64,000 nt of DNA from contig NZ_KI543236.1 of NCBI RefSeq assembly GCF_000496835.1, positions 521,636-585,635 of the forward strand, in the 5' to 3' direction. The notes below the pieces were generated by a model. It worked only from the letters and a program-made list of their open reading frames with translations, was not told the DNA's origin and searched no databases. The position numbers and the translations under genes were made by a program. How positions within the stretch are numbered: the first letter of the stretch is position 1; each line of letters begins with the position of its first letter. This DNA is from Thalassobacillus devorans MSP14. Lineage in GTDB: Bacteria; Bacillota; Bacilli; Bacillales; Halobacillaceae. Shown here piece after piece: positions 1-7,138 of this stretch.

Positions 1-41
1 TTCCTTTATTAATTACTAACACAGAAGGATTTTATTATTGC

Positions 42-992
42 TCACCTCTTTCGAGTAGTCATTACATTGATAAAATCTTTTACAAATGCCTCGTAGTTGA
101 ACGATATTGCAATATGGTCTGTATTTTCTGTCACTTGTTCGCTTGATCTTGCTCTAAAATCTGCAAAACTTACTCCTTTTGTATTGTCAAACTCAATGGA
201 TACAGAAGCCTCGCGATTATTATATTGGACTTGTGCGGGATTGGCTAAAGCAAATATTGTAAATACATCATGCAATGGACTGCCAGCGAGACTGGGGTCT
301 AATTTTTTATAAGCAGCAGTGTAATAATCAAAAATTGGTTTAATAAGTGGAGTGAAAGGATTAAAAGGCTGGGAGGTGATCTGTCGAATGGTTTCAGGTG
401 TAATGATTGCGTAATTCGTAACGTTCAGTGGAGTAATAAACACATTTCGTAACTTATTTAAAACAAGATTGGCCGCTATCGCATCGCCATGAAAGTTAGC
501 TTCGGCAACTGGCGTCACGTTGCCTGGTACTAAAAAGGCGCCTCCCATACAATAAACTGCCTTCACCTTATGTAAATACTCTTCTCCGCCTAATAAATAA
601 GCAATTGCAAGCGATGTAGACCTGCCTACATCTACGATAACCAGATTATTCTTGTATTTATCGATGATAGTAAATATCTCATCGAAATTTACTACCTCAT
701 GTTGAATTGTCTCTGGAGGACGGATTGGGCCTAACCCCTCTTCTCCATGGATTTCAGGATAGAATACAGCTATTTCACCACTAAGGGGACTTCTTGCTCC
801 GGCGATGATAGGAATATCATCCCTTCCCGCCAGCTGTAAGAGATATGCTACGTTCTCTGTTGCCTGTTCTTGAGGAACGTTGCCATAACTTGAGACGATA
901 CCAACCACATTTATTTCAGGGTTTAAAAGTGCATACATGATTGCTAATGAATCATCAATTCCTGGGTCGCAGAACAGTAAAACATTATACAT
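42..992 (-). CDS. Nucleoside hydrolase (IUNH family)
   Basis: Inosine/uridine-preferring nucleoside hydrolase family enzyme; members cleave the N-glycosidic bond of ribonucleosides, giving free base and ribose in cytosolic salvage. The Ca2+-binding motif DPGIDD is at residues 9-14, and an HDVFTIFALANP segment near residue 250 matches the family's C-terminal HD motif. The length of about 316 aa is normal. I chose the ATG at 992 because GGGGGGAG lies 4 bases before it; an upstream in-frame start at 1019 has no ribosome site. It appears to be a single-gene unit. Base specificity cannot be read from the sequence. Confidence 0.9.
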   Translation of the reverse strand: MYNVLLFCDPGIDDSLAIMYALLNPEINVVGIVSSYGNVPQEQATENVAYLLQLAGRDDIPIIAGARSPLSGEIAVFYPEIHGEEGLGPIRPPETIQHEVVNFDEIFTIIDKYKNNLVIVDVGRSTSLAIAYLLGGEEYLHKVKAVYCMGGAFLVPGNVTPVAEANFHGDAIAANLVLNKLRNVFITPLNVTNYAIITPETIRQITSQPFNPFTPLIKPIFDYYTAAYKKLDPSLAGSPLHDVFTIFALANPAQVQYNNREASVSIEFDNTKGVSFADFRARSSEQVTENTDHIAISFNYEAFVKDFINVMTTRKR

Positions 993-1084
993 GTAACTCC
1001 CCCCTATAACTATAGACAAGTTATTCTATGAGTGAATTCGTTCTTATATAACAACCTGTATCCTAAGTCGTGTACGAAAATAGA

Positions 1085-1120
1085 TGCCTGATCCCCATGC
1101 CGCTATTGGGAGTCAGGCAC
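1085..1120. repeat. Dispersed palindromic element, copy a
   Basis: Imperfect inverted repeat with arms TGCCTGATCCCC and GGGAGTCAGGCA. It lies just past the end of the SHOCT pseudogene, and the same arrangement recurs at copy b (4298-4346), so it belongs to the duplicated segment. It probably acts as a terminator for the leftward operon. Confidence 0.75.
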
Positions 1121-1127
1121 CAGATGA

Positions 1128-1345
1128 CTATTTATCTTTTTTTAATATGGTTACTATCTCGTTATATTGGTCAAAATGGTAATGTCTCCACTTGCAAGGC
1201 GGCGATCAAGAATCCCAACAGCATGATCAGCTGAATGATCTTCTCTTTTACAGCTTCGCTTCCATATGATTATCATAGTGATGAACATACCAATAAACAA
1301 TAAGAAGAAAAAGAAACCAAAGGGAGGAAAATGTCCCCAATACAT
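1128..1345 (-). pseudogene. SHOCT-domain small membrane protein, frameshifted copy
   Basis: First copy of a roughly 71-aa protein: a short N-terminus, one transmembrane helix (about residues 10-28), a basic stretch, then a C-terminal SHOCT-type motif (ILDRRLASGDIT). Compared with the intact copy at 4354-4569, two extra A bases at about 1173-1176 shift the frame. The product therefore ends early at 1154 and loses the motif's last helix (QYNEI...LKKDK). The original stop would be the TAG at 1128-1130. It is the third gene of the leftward operon. Whether the shortened 63-aa product is still made is unknown. Confidence 0.75.
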
Positions 1346-1368
1346 CGCAAATCACTCCTTTCTATTTT

Positions 1369-1761
1369 TTAAGCACGAACGAACTTAACTGCCGTTATTA
1401 CCGTGACCAATGACCTCCAAAATAGGATTAACGCAATAACAGGGTGCAGGACAGCTAAATATGGCAGGGGAGCAGCGATAGTTATGGTGATATACTGCAG
1501 CACGATCATGATGTATAAACCTGCTGACTGCCACCTTAACCATTTTGGAATTCCGCTAAAGAAAGACAGGATGAAAAGGAGCAGCGGAATAAACTCAAAC
1601 ACATGGATAAAAGTAGAGTGCGTTTCCCACATGCTATGCTCTACGAATAAAGCCGCACCTGCTAACAGGACTTGAATGAGAATACATACAAAAAACAGCA
1701 TAGCCAGCAACGCAAACATCCCTTGAATCATTCGAGTTCTGGTTCGAACGGAGTTCTCCAT
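1369..1761 (-). CDS. DUF6220-like four-helix membrane protein
   Basis: Small integral membrane protein of about 130 aa with four predicted helices, resembling the DUF6220 family: Q..L.G..LFVEH after helix 1, and HPVIALILFW in the last helix. Its function is unknown. The ATG at 1761 follows a GAGGAGG ribosome site and avoids overlap with the upstream gene, whereas the open frame continues upstream into that gene. It is the middle gene of the operon 2260 to 1128. The second copy of the operon keeps only the last dozen or so codons of this gene (4594-4645), so this is the only intact version. Confidence 0.65.
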   Translation of the reverse strand: MENSVRTRTRMIQGMFALLAMLFFVCILIQVLLAGAALFVEHSMWETHSTFIHVFEFIPLLLFILSFFSGIPKWLRWQSAGLYIMIVLQYITITIAAPLPYLAVLHPVIALILFWRSLVTVITAVKFVRA

Positions 1762-1777
1762 ACAGTGATCAACCTCC

Positions 1778-2260
1778 TCATTTTTTCTTCCCCCACGGTT
1801 TGTAGACAGATAAAACATAAATAAGGATAAGGGAGACTAATTGAATCGTAAGTCCAATCCAAATATCCAATTGTAAGGCTGCCGGATAAATGGCGTCCTG
1901 TATGTTATTGGCTTGCTGCAATGCCCGGTTTGTCCAGGCAGACATCCCCCAAATATTAACTGCGAACAGAATAAGAGATAAGACTTCTTTGGCAATAATC
2001 CAGTAAAACTTGAATAGACCCCAGGTAGTCATCAAAGACAGCAGTATACCGGTGATGATGGTGGCAAATGTCGAGCCTCTTAGGATGGTGGTAGAGAGCA
2101 GGTGCATCACCTCATAATTCCGTTGAACAACCTGTGTATCATCAGTTGCTGTAGTACCTCCACTCAACAAAATCAACGTTATGGTAGCCCCGAACATGAT
2201 TGCCGCGAAAAGAAGGTGAACGGTTACGACGCCTTTTTTCGTATTCTTCGATAATTTCAC
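1778..2260 (-). CDS. Four-helix membrane protein (DUF2269-like)
   Basis: 160-aa integral membrane protein with about four hydrophobic helices (near residues 9-32, 60-80, 85-107 and 132-152) and a basic KPWGKKK tail. It resembles small DUF2269-type membrane proteins; no catalytic motif is visible. It is the first gene of the three-gene leftward operon. The start is GTG at 2260. A good ribosome site is followed by a tiny frame, GTG AAA CAG CCA GTG TGA, whose stop overlaps this GTG, and the same arrangement is conserved in the second copy. A degraded paralogue lies at 4690-5173. Function unknown. Confidence 0.65.
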   Translation of the reverse strand: MKLSKNTKKGVVTVHLLFAAIMFGATITLILLSGGTTATDDTQVVQRNYEVMHLLSTTILRGSTFATIITGILLSLMTTWGLFKFYWIIAKEVLSLILFAVNIWGMSAWTNRALQQANNIQDAIYPAALQLDIWIGLTIQLVSLILIYVLSVYKPWGKKK

Positions 2261-2285
2261 ACTGGCTGTTTCACTCCTTTCTATA

Positions 2286-2330
2286 TTTCTCAGGTTTAAA
2301 TCTACCAGGAAGGTTTAAATAGACGATGTC
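2286..2330 (-). promoter_or_regulatory. Duplicated upstream region with paired direct repeats
   Basis: Read leftward, ATTTAAACCT occurs twice with a 19-base period and CCTGGTA between. The second operon copy keeps the arrangement as ATTTATACCTG twice at the same spacing (5213-5245). Conservation in both copies suggests a regulator site or a leader element. The factor is unknown. Confidence 0.4.
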
Positions 2331-2507
2331 CTGTTTATAAAACTTTTCTTAACAAATGGGTCAGTACGATAAATTGGATTACCGTGTATCTTTTTTTCTG
2401 AATTTTATGAAGGTTTATGGTGCAATAATCCTGAAGTTATTCTTTATAAGGGCAAGTTTGTGGAGTAACTTGAAAACAAAACTTCAACATACCATGGAGG
2501 TGTAGAA

Positions 2508-2858
2508 ATGAAAGTCAAGCGAATTGTTGCAAATATTGAAACGCAGGATACTTCCAAAGCAAAACACTTCTACGGGAAAATACTAGGACTTGAGCAATTA
2601 ATGGATCTTGGGTTTATTGCAACCTATGGATGTAATGAGAAAATGACTACTCAAATCAGTTTCTTATCTGAGGGAGGATCTGGCACACCAGTACCTGATT
2701 TGTCAATTGAAGTTGATAACCTGGACGAAGTTCTTACTCGTATAAAAGATGCTGGCGTTCCAATTGTATATGGACCAACTACAGAACCGTGGGGGGTTCG
2801 TCGTTTTTATGTTAAAGATCCGTTCGGGAAACTAGTCAATATTTTAACTCATCTATAA
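2508..2858 (+). CDS. VOC-family (glyoxalase-fold) protein
   Basis: 116-aa single-domain vicinal-oxygen-chelate protein made of two beta-alpha-beta-beta-beta modules. Visible family features are ...AKHFYGKILGLE near residues 18-29 and WGVRRFYVKDPFGKLVNIL at the C-terminus. Members include glyoxalases, dioxygenases and antibiotic-binding proteins; the family alone does not give a substrate. The start has a clear GGAGGTG ribosome site. It lies with the DUF2935 gene between the two copies of the duplicated membrane operon and is transcribed the other way. Confidence 0.85.
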   Translation: MKVKRIVANIETQDTSKAKHFYGKILGLEQLMDLGFIATYGCNEKMTTQISFLSEGGSGTPVPDLSIEVDNLDEVLTRIKDAGVPIVYGPTTEPWGVRRFYVKDPFGKLVNILTHL

Positions 2859-3031
2859 TGAACCAGGCACATGAAGACTGAATTTAAAGATAAAGTAAAA
2901 ATCAAATGACACTACTATACCAAAATATGCAGTCTTAAGATAAGGGGCGATTGATGGAAAAGTCATAGGAATAGCTGGAATCCTTATTACATAAGTATGG
3001 GTGGAGATGTTTTTAAAAAGGAGGTGGCATC

Positions 3032-3832
3032 ATGGGTGATCCGATTGTCGAGAGATCGTTGGATGAAATCAAATTTTGGTCCAGGATCATGAAGGAACAT
3101 GCTTTATTTCTAAGCTTGGGATTTACTTATGAACAAACGCAATTGATTGCTGAGGCTCAACAGTTTATTACTCTTTTTGAGCGGATAGAGGAGAAGTTGG
3201 CAAGGTTTAATGTAAACTCGGATATCCAGCAAGTTAAATCCTTCAATAATGAAGTTTATCAAGCAGCTGTTGCCATTTGGGGTTATAAGAGAAAAGTTTT
3301 AGGTTTAACGTTGCGCTGTGAAATAAGGAGTAATAACTATCCATTATTAGTGGATCATATCAGCAGAGAGGCTGCTTACTTTGCCAACCGGCTAAAAGAT
3401 CTTAATGAGGGAAAGCCGGCACCTGAGCCTGATACCATCATTCAGGAAAATTTATTCTTTCTCAAGATAATGGCCGACCATGCCAAGTTTATAGGTCACC
3501 TCTTAGATCCGTCTGAAAGGAAACTGGTGGACCAGGCAAGGGAGTTCAGTCATGATTTTGATCAATTGGTTTTTCAGGCCATTGATTTAGATTCGATGCG
3601 TCCCCAATCTGAAACTGTCCCACTCTTGGATCAGTTTCTGGATCAGAACAGGGTATCGGTTGTTTCATTAAGGGATTTTAAGAAGACAGCCAGAGAGTTG
3701 ATAGAGGCTTGTCGTATTAAGAGTAATATACATCCGCTGCTGGCCGACCACACATTTAGAGAAGCGGAGAGATTCTTAGAAATTATAGATTTATTCGATT
3801 CTCACCTATCAGGGACAAAAAAAGGAAGATAA
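3032..3832 (+). CDS. DUF2935 family protein
   Basis: 266-aa all-helical protein built of two DUF2935 repeats (about residues 5-130 and 135-262). Each repeat has a motif of the form E..FW/F.KIM.(E/D)HA.F near its start (FWSRIMKEHALF; FFLKIMADHAKF) and a (V/A)DH..REA segment near its end (LLVDHISREAAYF; LLADHTFREAERF). The repeated Glu/His pattern is what a helical-bundle metal site would look like, but that is inference. The ribosome site AAGGAGGTGG is strong. A hairpin terminator follows directly. Function unknown. Confidence 0.85.
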   Translation: MGDPIVERSLDEIKFWSRIMKEHALFLSLGFTYEQTQLIAEAQQFITLFERIEEKLARFNVNSDIQQVKSFNNEVYQAAVAIWGYKRKVLGLTLRCEIRSNNYPLLVDHISREAAYFANRLKDLNEGKPAPEPDTIIQENLFFLKIMADHAKFIGHLLDPSERKLVDQAREFSHDFDQLVFQAIDLDSMRPQSETVPLLDQFLDQNRVSVVSLRDFKKTARELIEACRIKSNIHPLLADHTFREAERFLEIIDLFDSHLSGTKKGR

Positions 3833-3842
3833 CTGCCCTCTA

Positions 3843-3867
3843 TCACCTGATCAGGTGACTTTTTTTA
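3843..3867 (+). terminator. Rho-independent terminator
   Basis: Perfect palindrome TCACCTGATCAGGTGA followed by a run of T, just after the DUF2935 gene. Confidence 0.8.
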
Positions 3868-3986
3868 AATACGAAAGGAAAGTCGTCATAAGGAGTTGGC
3901 GATAGGACGATTTTTCTAATGGATATGGGAGAAAGGAACAGTATGAGATGGATTATGTGCTTGGAATTTGTTCAAAAGTAGTCGGC

Positions 3987-4019
3987 AAGTAAGCAGGTAT
4001 AAACCTGCTTACTTTCGTT
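3987..4019. terminator. Hairpin between convergent genes
   Basis: Inverted repeat AAGTAAGCAGG / CCTGCTTACTT followed by TTTCGTTTT on the + strand. It overlaps the last codon and stop of the small leftward gene at 4009-4173. Confidence 0.5.
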
Positions 4020-4173
4020 TTACAACCCATTGCATTCTTTTATGTGTATTTGAGTTCAGCTTCTGTGCAAGCATCTGTGCGGAAGAATAATCGTTGAAGG
4101 TTTTCTTCACAGGCCTGTTTGATTTTTTCAAGGTTTCCGTTGTACCATTATTTATACGGACAATAATATACAT
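4009..4173 (-). CDS. Small basic hypothetical protein, 54 aa
   Basis: A 54-codon frame with a good ribosome site (GAAAGGGG, about 6 bases before the ATG at 4173). The product begins MYIIVRINNGTTETLKKS and ends QWVVKRK. It is rich in Lys, Asn and Thr and has no transmembrane segment. The frame spans a stretch that would otherwise be an empty 500-base gap. I do not recognise the family; support is the ribosome site plus a clean frame. Confidence 0.55.
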   Translation of the reverse strand: MYIIVRINNGTTETLKKSNRPVKKTFNDYSSAQMLAQKLNSNTHKRMQWVVKRK

Positions 4174-4297
4174 TCGGTTACCCCTTTCTTCAATTCAGCC
4201 TTCTTTAATTTATGTTTTACCACATAACACGATAAAAAGCTTCAGTATGGGGATAATTTAACATGATTGTAAATGATTTGAAAACTGTAATTGAAAT

Positions 4298-4346
4298 TGC
4301 CTGACCCCCAACATGTTAAAGTATTAACGCGGTGGGAGTCAGGCAC
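4298..4346. repeat. Dispersed palindromic element, copy b
   Basis: Arms TGCCTGACCCCC and GGGAGTCAGGCA around a variable centre. It sits just downstream of the intact SHOCT gene, matching copy a in position. Confidence 0.75.
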
Positions 4347-4353
4347 CCGACGA

Positions 4354-4569
4354 CTATTTATCTTTTTTTAATATGGTTAAAATCTCGTTATACTGGTCAA
4401 TGGTAATGTCTCCACTTGCAAGGCGGCGATCCAGAATACCAACAGCATGATCAACGGAATGGTCTTCTCTTTTACAGCTTCGCTTCCAAATGATTATCAT
4501 AGTGATGAACATACCAATAAATAATAAGAAGAAAAAGAAACCAAAGGGAGGAAAATGTCCCCAATACAT
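4354..4569 (-). CDS. SHOCT-domain small membrane protein, intact copy
   Basis: 71-aa protein with one transmembrane helix (about residues 9-28), a basic linker (KRSCKRED), and a C-terminal SHOCT-type helix pair (ILDRRLASGDITIDQYNEIL). SHOCT segments are short C-terminal motifs thought to mediate oligomerisation. The ATG at 4569 lies 9 bases after a GGAG; an in-frame GTG is one codon earlier. It is the only gene of the second operon copy that is still intact, whereas the first copy's SHOCT gene is the frameshifted one. Confidence 0.75.
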   Translation of the reverse strand: MYWGHFPPFGFFFFLLFIGMFITMIIIWKRSCKREDHSVDHAVGILDRRLASGDITIDQYNEILTILKKDK

Positions 4570-4593
4570 CACAAATCACTCCTCTCTATTTTT

Positions 4594-4645
4594 CTAAGCA
4601 CGAACGAAGTTAATTTCCGTCATTACCGTTACCAACGACTTCTAA
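4594..4645 (-). pseudogene. Remnant of DUF6220-like gene (last codons)
   Basis: About 50 bases align with the 3' end of the DUF6220-like gene at 1369-1761 and would encode ...SLVTVMTEINFVRA followed by TAG. The rest of the gene is missing, replaced by a short unrelated stretch before the DUF2269-like pseudogene. Confidence 0.7.
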
Positions 4646-4689
4646 AGGGGCGGAAGCGAAGGTTAAGGTGCTTACTCTGATGAATCTCT

Positions 4690-5173
4690 TTATTTTTTCT
4701 TCCCCCAAGGTTTGTAAACGGATAATACATAAATTAGGATAAGGGGAGACCAATTGAATCGTTAGACCAATCCAAATATCCATTTGTAACGCTGCGGGAT
4801 AAATGGCATCCTGTGTATTGTTGATTTGCAGCAACGCCCGGTTTGTCCAGGCAGACATCCCCTAAATATTGACTGCAAAAAGAATAATAGATAAGACTTC
4901 TTTAGCAATAATCCAGTAAAATTTGAAGAAGCCCCATACAGTCATCATAGACAGCAGTATACCGGTGATGATGGTGGCAAATGTCGAGCCTCTTAAGATG
5001 GTGATAGAGATTAAGTGCATATCTTCATAATTCCGCTGCATAACCCGTACTTCATTGGTTACTGAAGCTCCTCCACTTAACAAAATCAACGTTATGGTCG
5101 TCCCAAACATGATTGCTGCAAAAAGAAGGTGCCCGGTTACGAAGCCTCTTTTCGTATTCTTCGATACTCTCAC
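4690..5173 (-). pseudogene. DUF2269-like membrane protein, degraded second copy
   Basis: Clear paralogue of the gene at 1778-2260. Two lesions are visible. A Trp codon in ...AVNI-W-GMSAWTNRAL has become TAG at about 4859-4861. One extra G in a G-run near 4743-4747 shifts the frame after ...TIQLVS, so the tail differs from the intact SVYKPWGKKK ending. Reading is open from GTG 5173 to the TAG, then resumes in the same frame. The leader, including the overlapping mini-frame before the GTG, is conserved with copy 1. Confidence 0.8.
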
Positions 5174-5212
5174 ACTGGCAGTTTCACTCCCTTCAATTTT
5201 CCTCAGGTATAA

Positions 5213-5245
5213 ATGTACCAGGCAGGTATAAATAGACGATGTACT
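5213..5245 (-). promoter_or_regulatory. Duplicated upstream region, second copy
   Basis: Read leftward, two direct repeats ATTTATACCTG with a 19-base period. The centre TACC-n5-GGTA is partly palindromic. It matches the arrangement at 2286-2330. Confidence 0.4.
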
Positions 5246-5272
5246 GTTTATGAAATTTTTATAAACAAAGCG

Positions 5273-5314
5273 AAGAAAAGACCACTTTCCTGTGCTGGAA
5301 GTGGTCTTTTCTTA
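5273..5314. terminator. Bidirectional terminator hairpin
   Basis: AAGAAAAGACCACTTTC ... GGAAGTGGTCTTTTCTT forms a long stem with A/T runs on both sides. It separates the urea transporter gene from the duplicated operon. Confidence 0.75.
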
Positions 5315-5408
5315 ACATGGCATGTATTTAAGGTTTTTGCTCACTCAACTTATATTTATCCACTGTTTGGTTCTTTGGAAATTGTTCTTTATTATACTGA
5401 AGACATTC

Positions 5409-6344
5409 TTAAAGTTTAATGGTGACTTTTCTCGCAGCCAGGAGTGTCCAAGTGGTCAACACAAAAGGCAAGGTAAGAACTGGCAATCCATATGGTATGA
5501 GAACCGTGTGGACTGCGGCGGTGACGGGTACTGATAGGATTGCTCCAATAATTCCGGTAACAGGTGCAAGCTTCCTTTTTTCATCAAAAACAAGGGAAAC
5601 AGCTATAACAGTTAACACAGCATTGTAACCATAAAGCCCTAAATTAAGCGTATGGATATCAGCTCCCATGGTGTAAGCGGCCCATGAAGCCAGTGTTGTT
5701 CCAAGTATCGTGTAAACCCCGAATTTCCAGCCAGCCCAAAAAATTCCGATGATGATTATAATACCGGTCCAAAAAAAGTCCTGAAAGAAAACCTGTCCCA
5801 CTCCTCTTATTATCCCATTAACCAGGGATGGATTATCCGTTGTTGCTATTTTCCAGCTGGATAGATCCTGTGGGACTAAATCTTTACTCAAGGTCAGCGA
5901 AGTAAACTGATAACCAGCGAGTAAAAACATCCAGGTAACCATAATAAAAGGGAAGGTCAATGCTGGTATTTCAAATGTACCCAGAATATGCATGATTCCA
6001 GCAGTGAATACAGCTGCCAATACGGCCCCGATGAGTGCTATGGACCACTTATTTGGTACCTCGAGAAAAAGAAATAAAGATAATCCGGCTAACACAGAGT
6101 TAAACCCGAACAAACCGCTTTTTGCACTATCTTCAGCTCCCCCATACAGCCCTATCAATGTTCCTAACATTGCAGATATAAATGCAATAACACCTAATGA
6201 AAACGAGGCTACGGTAATTCCTGTAAGAATGATTATCCCCGTTACCGCATTTTCAATCAAAACTACCTGGGATACTCCTTTCATCGATAGATTGATAACG
6301 TACATGCACCAACTAATAACGCTTTTACTAGTTTTATTTTGCAT
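5409..6344 (-). CDS. Urea transporter (UT family)
   Basis: 311-aa integral membrane channel of the urea transporter family, moving urea down its gradient across the cytoplasmic membrane. It has two homologous halves, each with the family signature around LPxxTxPF (IPALTFPF at 126-133 and LPVLTLPF at 287-294). The start has a GGGAG ribosome site. It is divergent from the urease operon with about 150 bases between, so uptake and hydrolysis are probably co-controlled. The reading of a urea substrate is strong from family plus context. Confidence 0.93.
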   Translation of the reverse strand: MQNKTSKSVISWCMYVINLSMKGVSQVVLIENAVTGIIILTGITVASFSLGVIAFISAMLGTLIGLYGGAEDSAKSGLFGFNSVLAGLSLFLFLEVPNKWSIALIGAVLAAVFTAGIMHILGTFEIPALTFPFIMVTWMFLLAGYQFTSLTLSKDLVPQDLSSWKIATTDNPSLVNGIIRGVGQVFFQDFFWTGIIIIIGIFWAGWKFGVYTILGTTLASWAAYTMGADIHTLNLGLYGYNAVLTVIAVSLVFDEKRKLAPVTGIIGAILSVPVTAAVHTVLIPYGLPVLTLPFVLTTWTLLAARKVTIKL

Positions 6345-6370
6345 ATGGTCACTCCCTTTTTGAAAAATCT

Positions 6371-6390
6371 ATATATAAAAATTTATATAT
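6371..6390. repeat. AT-rich palindrome in urea/urease divergent promoter
   Basis: Nearly perfect palindrome ATATATAAAAATTTATATAT just upstream of the ureA promoter -35 box and between the two divergent genes. It could be an operator shared by both, possibly for the operon's PadR protein; that is inference. Confidence 0.35.
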
Positions 6391-6395
6391 GTAAC

Positions 6396-6423
6396 TTGAT
6401 AAATATATAAATAATGATATAAT
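6396..6423 (+). promoter_or_regulatory. Sigma-A promoter of the urease operon
   Basis: TTGATA, 16 bases, TATAAT, ending about 70 bases before the ureA start. No convincing TnrA/GlnR box (TGTNA-n7-TNACA) was found nearby. Confidence 0.6.
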
Positions 6424-6494
6424 TTTTCAAGTAAGGATTCAATAAGACTAGTTATTTTTTGACTATAATTCTTTTAATAATGGGAGGGTAAATC

Positions 6495-6797
6495 ATGCAC
6501 TTACTGCCAAGGGAGCAAGAAAAACTAATGATTGTTGTGGCGGCAGATTTAGCTAGAAAGCGTAAAGAAAGAGGGTTGAAATTAAATCACCCGGAAGCAG
6601 TTTCTCTAATTACCCACGAGATTCTGGAAGGCGCAAGAGATGGCAAAACAGTCGCTCAGTTAATGGAATATGGTACGAAAATCCTTTCAGAGGAAGACGT
6701 TCTGGAAGGAGTCCCATCCATGATTAGTGACGTACAAGTCGAAGCTACTTTTCAGGATGGAGTCAAGTTGGTTACCGTCCATAACCCTATTAAATAA
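6495..6797 (+). CDS. ureA: Urease gamma subunit
   Basis: 100-aa structural subunit of urease, the nickel enzyme that hydrolyses urea to ammonia and carbamate. Full length and strongly conserved: [11 protein letters not shown] at the start, [20 protein letters not shown] in the middle, VHNPI at the end. The ribosome site GGGAGGG lies 7 bases before the ATG. It is the first gene of a tightly packed operon ureABCEFGD followed by a permease gene. As in most bacteria, gamma, beta and alpha are separate genes. Confidence 0.97.
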   Translation: MHLLPREQEKLMIVVAADLARKRKERGLKLNHPEAVSLITHEILEGARDGKTVAQLMEYGTKILSEEDVLEGVPSMISDVQVEATFQDGVKLVTVHNPIK

Positions 6798-6814
6798 TGA
6801 GGAGGGAATGACTT

Positions 6815-7138
6815 ATGCAGCCAGGAGAATTTTTGCTGAAAAAGGATGAGATTCTGTGTAACGCCGGGAAAGATACAAAAAAACTTTCCGTGATCAATAC
6901 TGGTGATCGTCCGATTCAGGTAGGGTCGCACTTTCACTTTTTTGAAACTAATGAAGGCCTTGAATTTAATCGGGATGATGCCCTCGGCTACCGTTTAAAC
7001 GTTCCGGCTGGCTCAGCGGTCCGCTTTGAACCAGGTGATAAAAAAGAAGTCGAACTGGTCGAATTTGTAGGTGACCGACAGATTTATGGATTGAACAATA
7101 AAACGGATGGTTCACTACAAGGGAGGGGAAATGAATGA
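6815..7138 (+). CDS. ureB: Urease beta subunit
   Basis: 107-aa urease beta subunit, which packs against gamma and alpha in the (alpha-beta-gamma)3 holoenzyme. It begins [13 protein letters not shown], carries the conserved [11 protein letters not shown] segment at about residues 37-47, and ends with a short hydrophilic tail. It lies 17 bases after ureA with its own GGAGGG site. Its TGA overlaps the ureC ATG (ATGA), so translation is probably coupled. Confidence 0.97.
   Translation: MQPGEFLLKKDEILCNAGKDTKKLSVINTGDRPIQVGSHFHFFETNEGLEFNRDDALGYRLNVPAGSAVRFEPGDKKEVELVEFVGDRQIYGLNNKTDGSLQGRGNE

Noticed and set aside
6345-6494. TnrA/GlnR box before the urease operon
   Set aside because: No sequence matches TGTNA-n7-TNACA; TGTAAC at 6390 lacks the right half.
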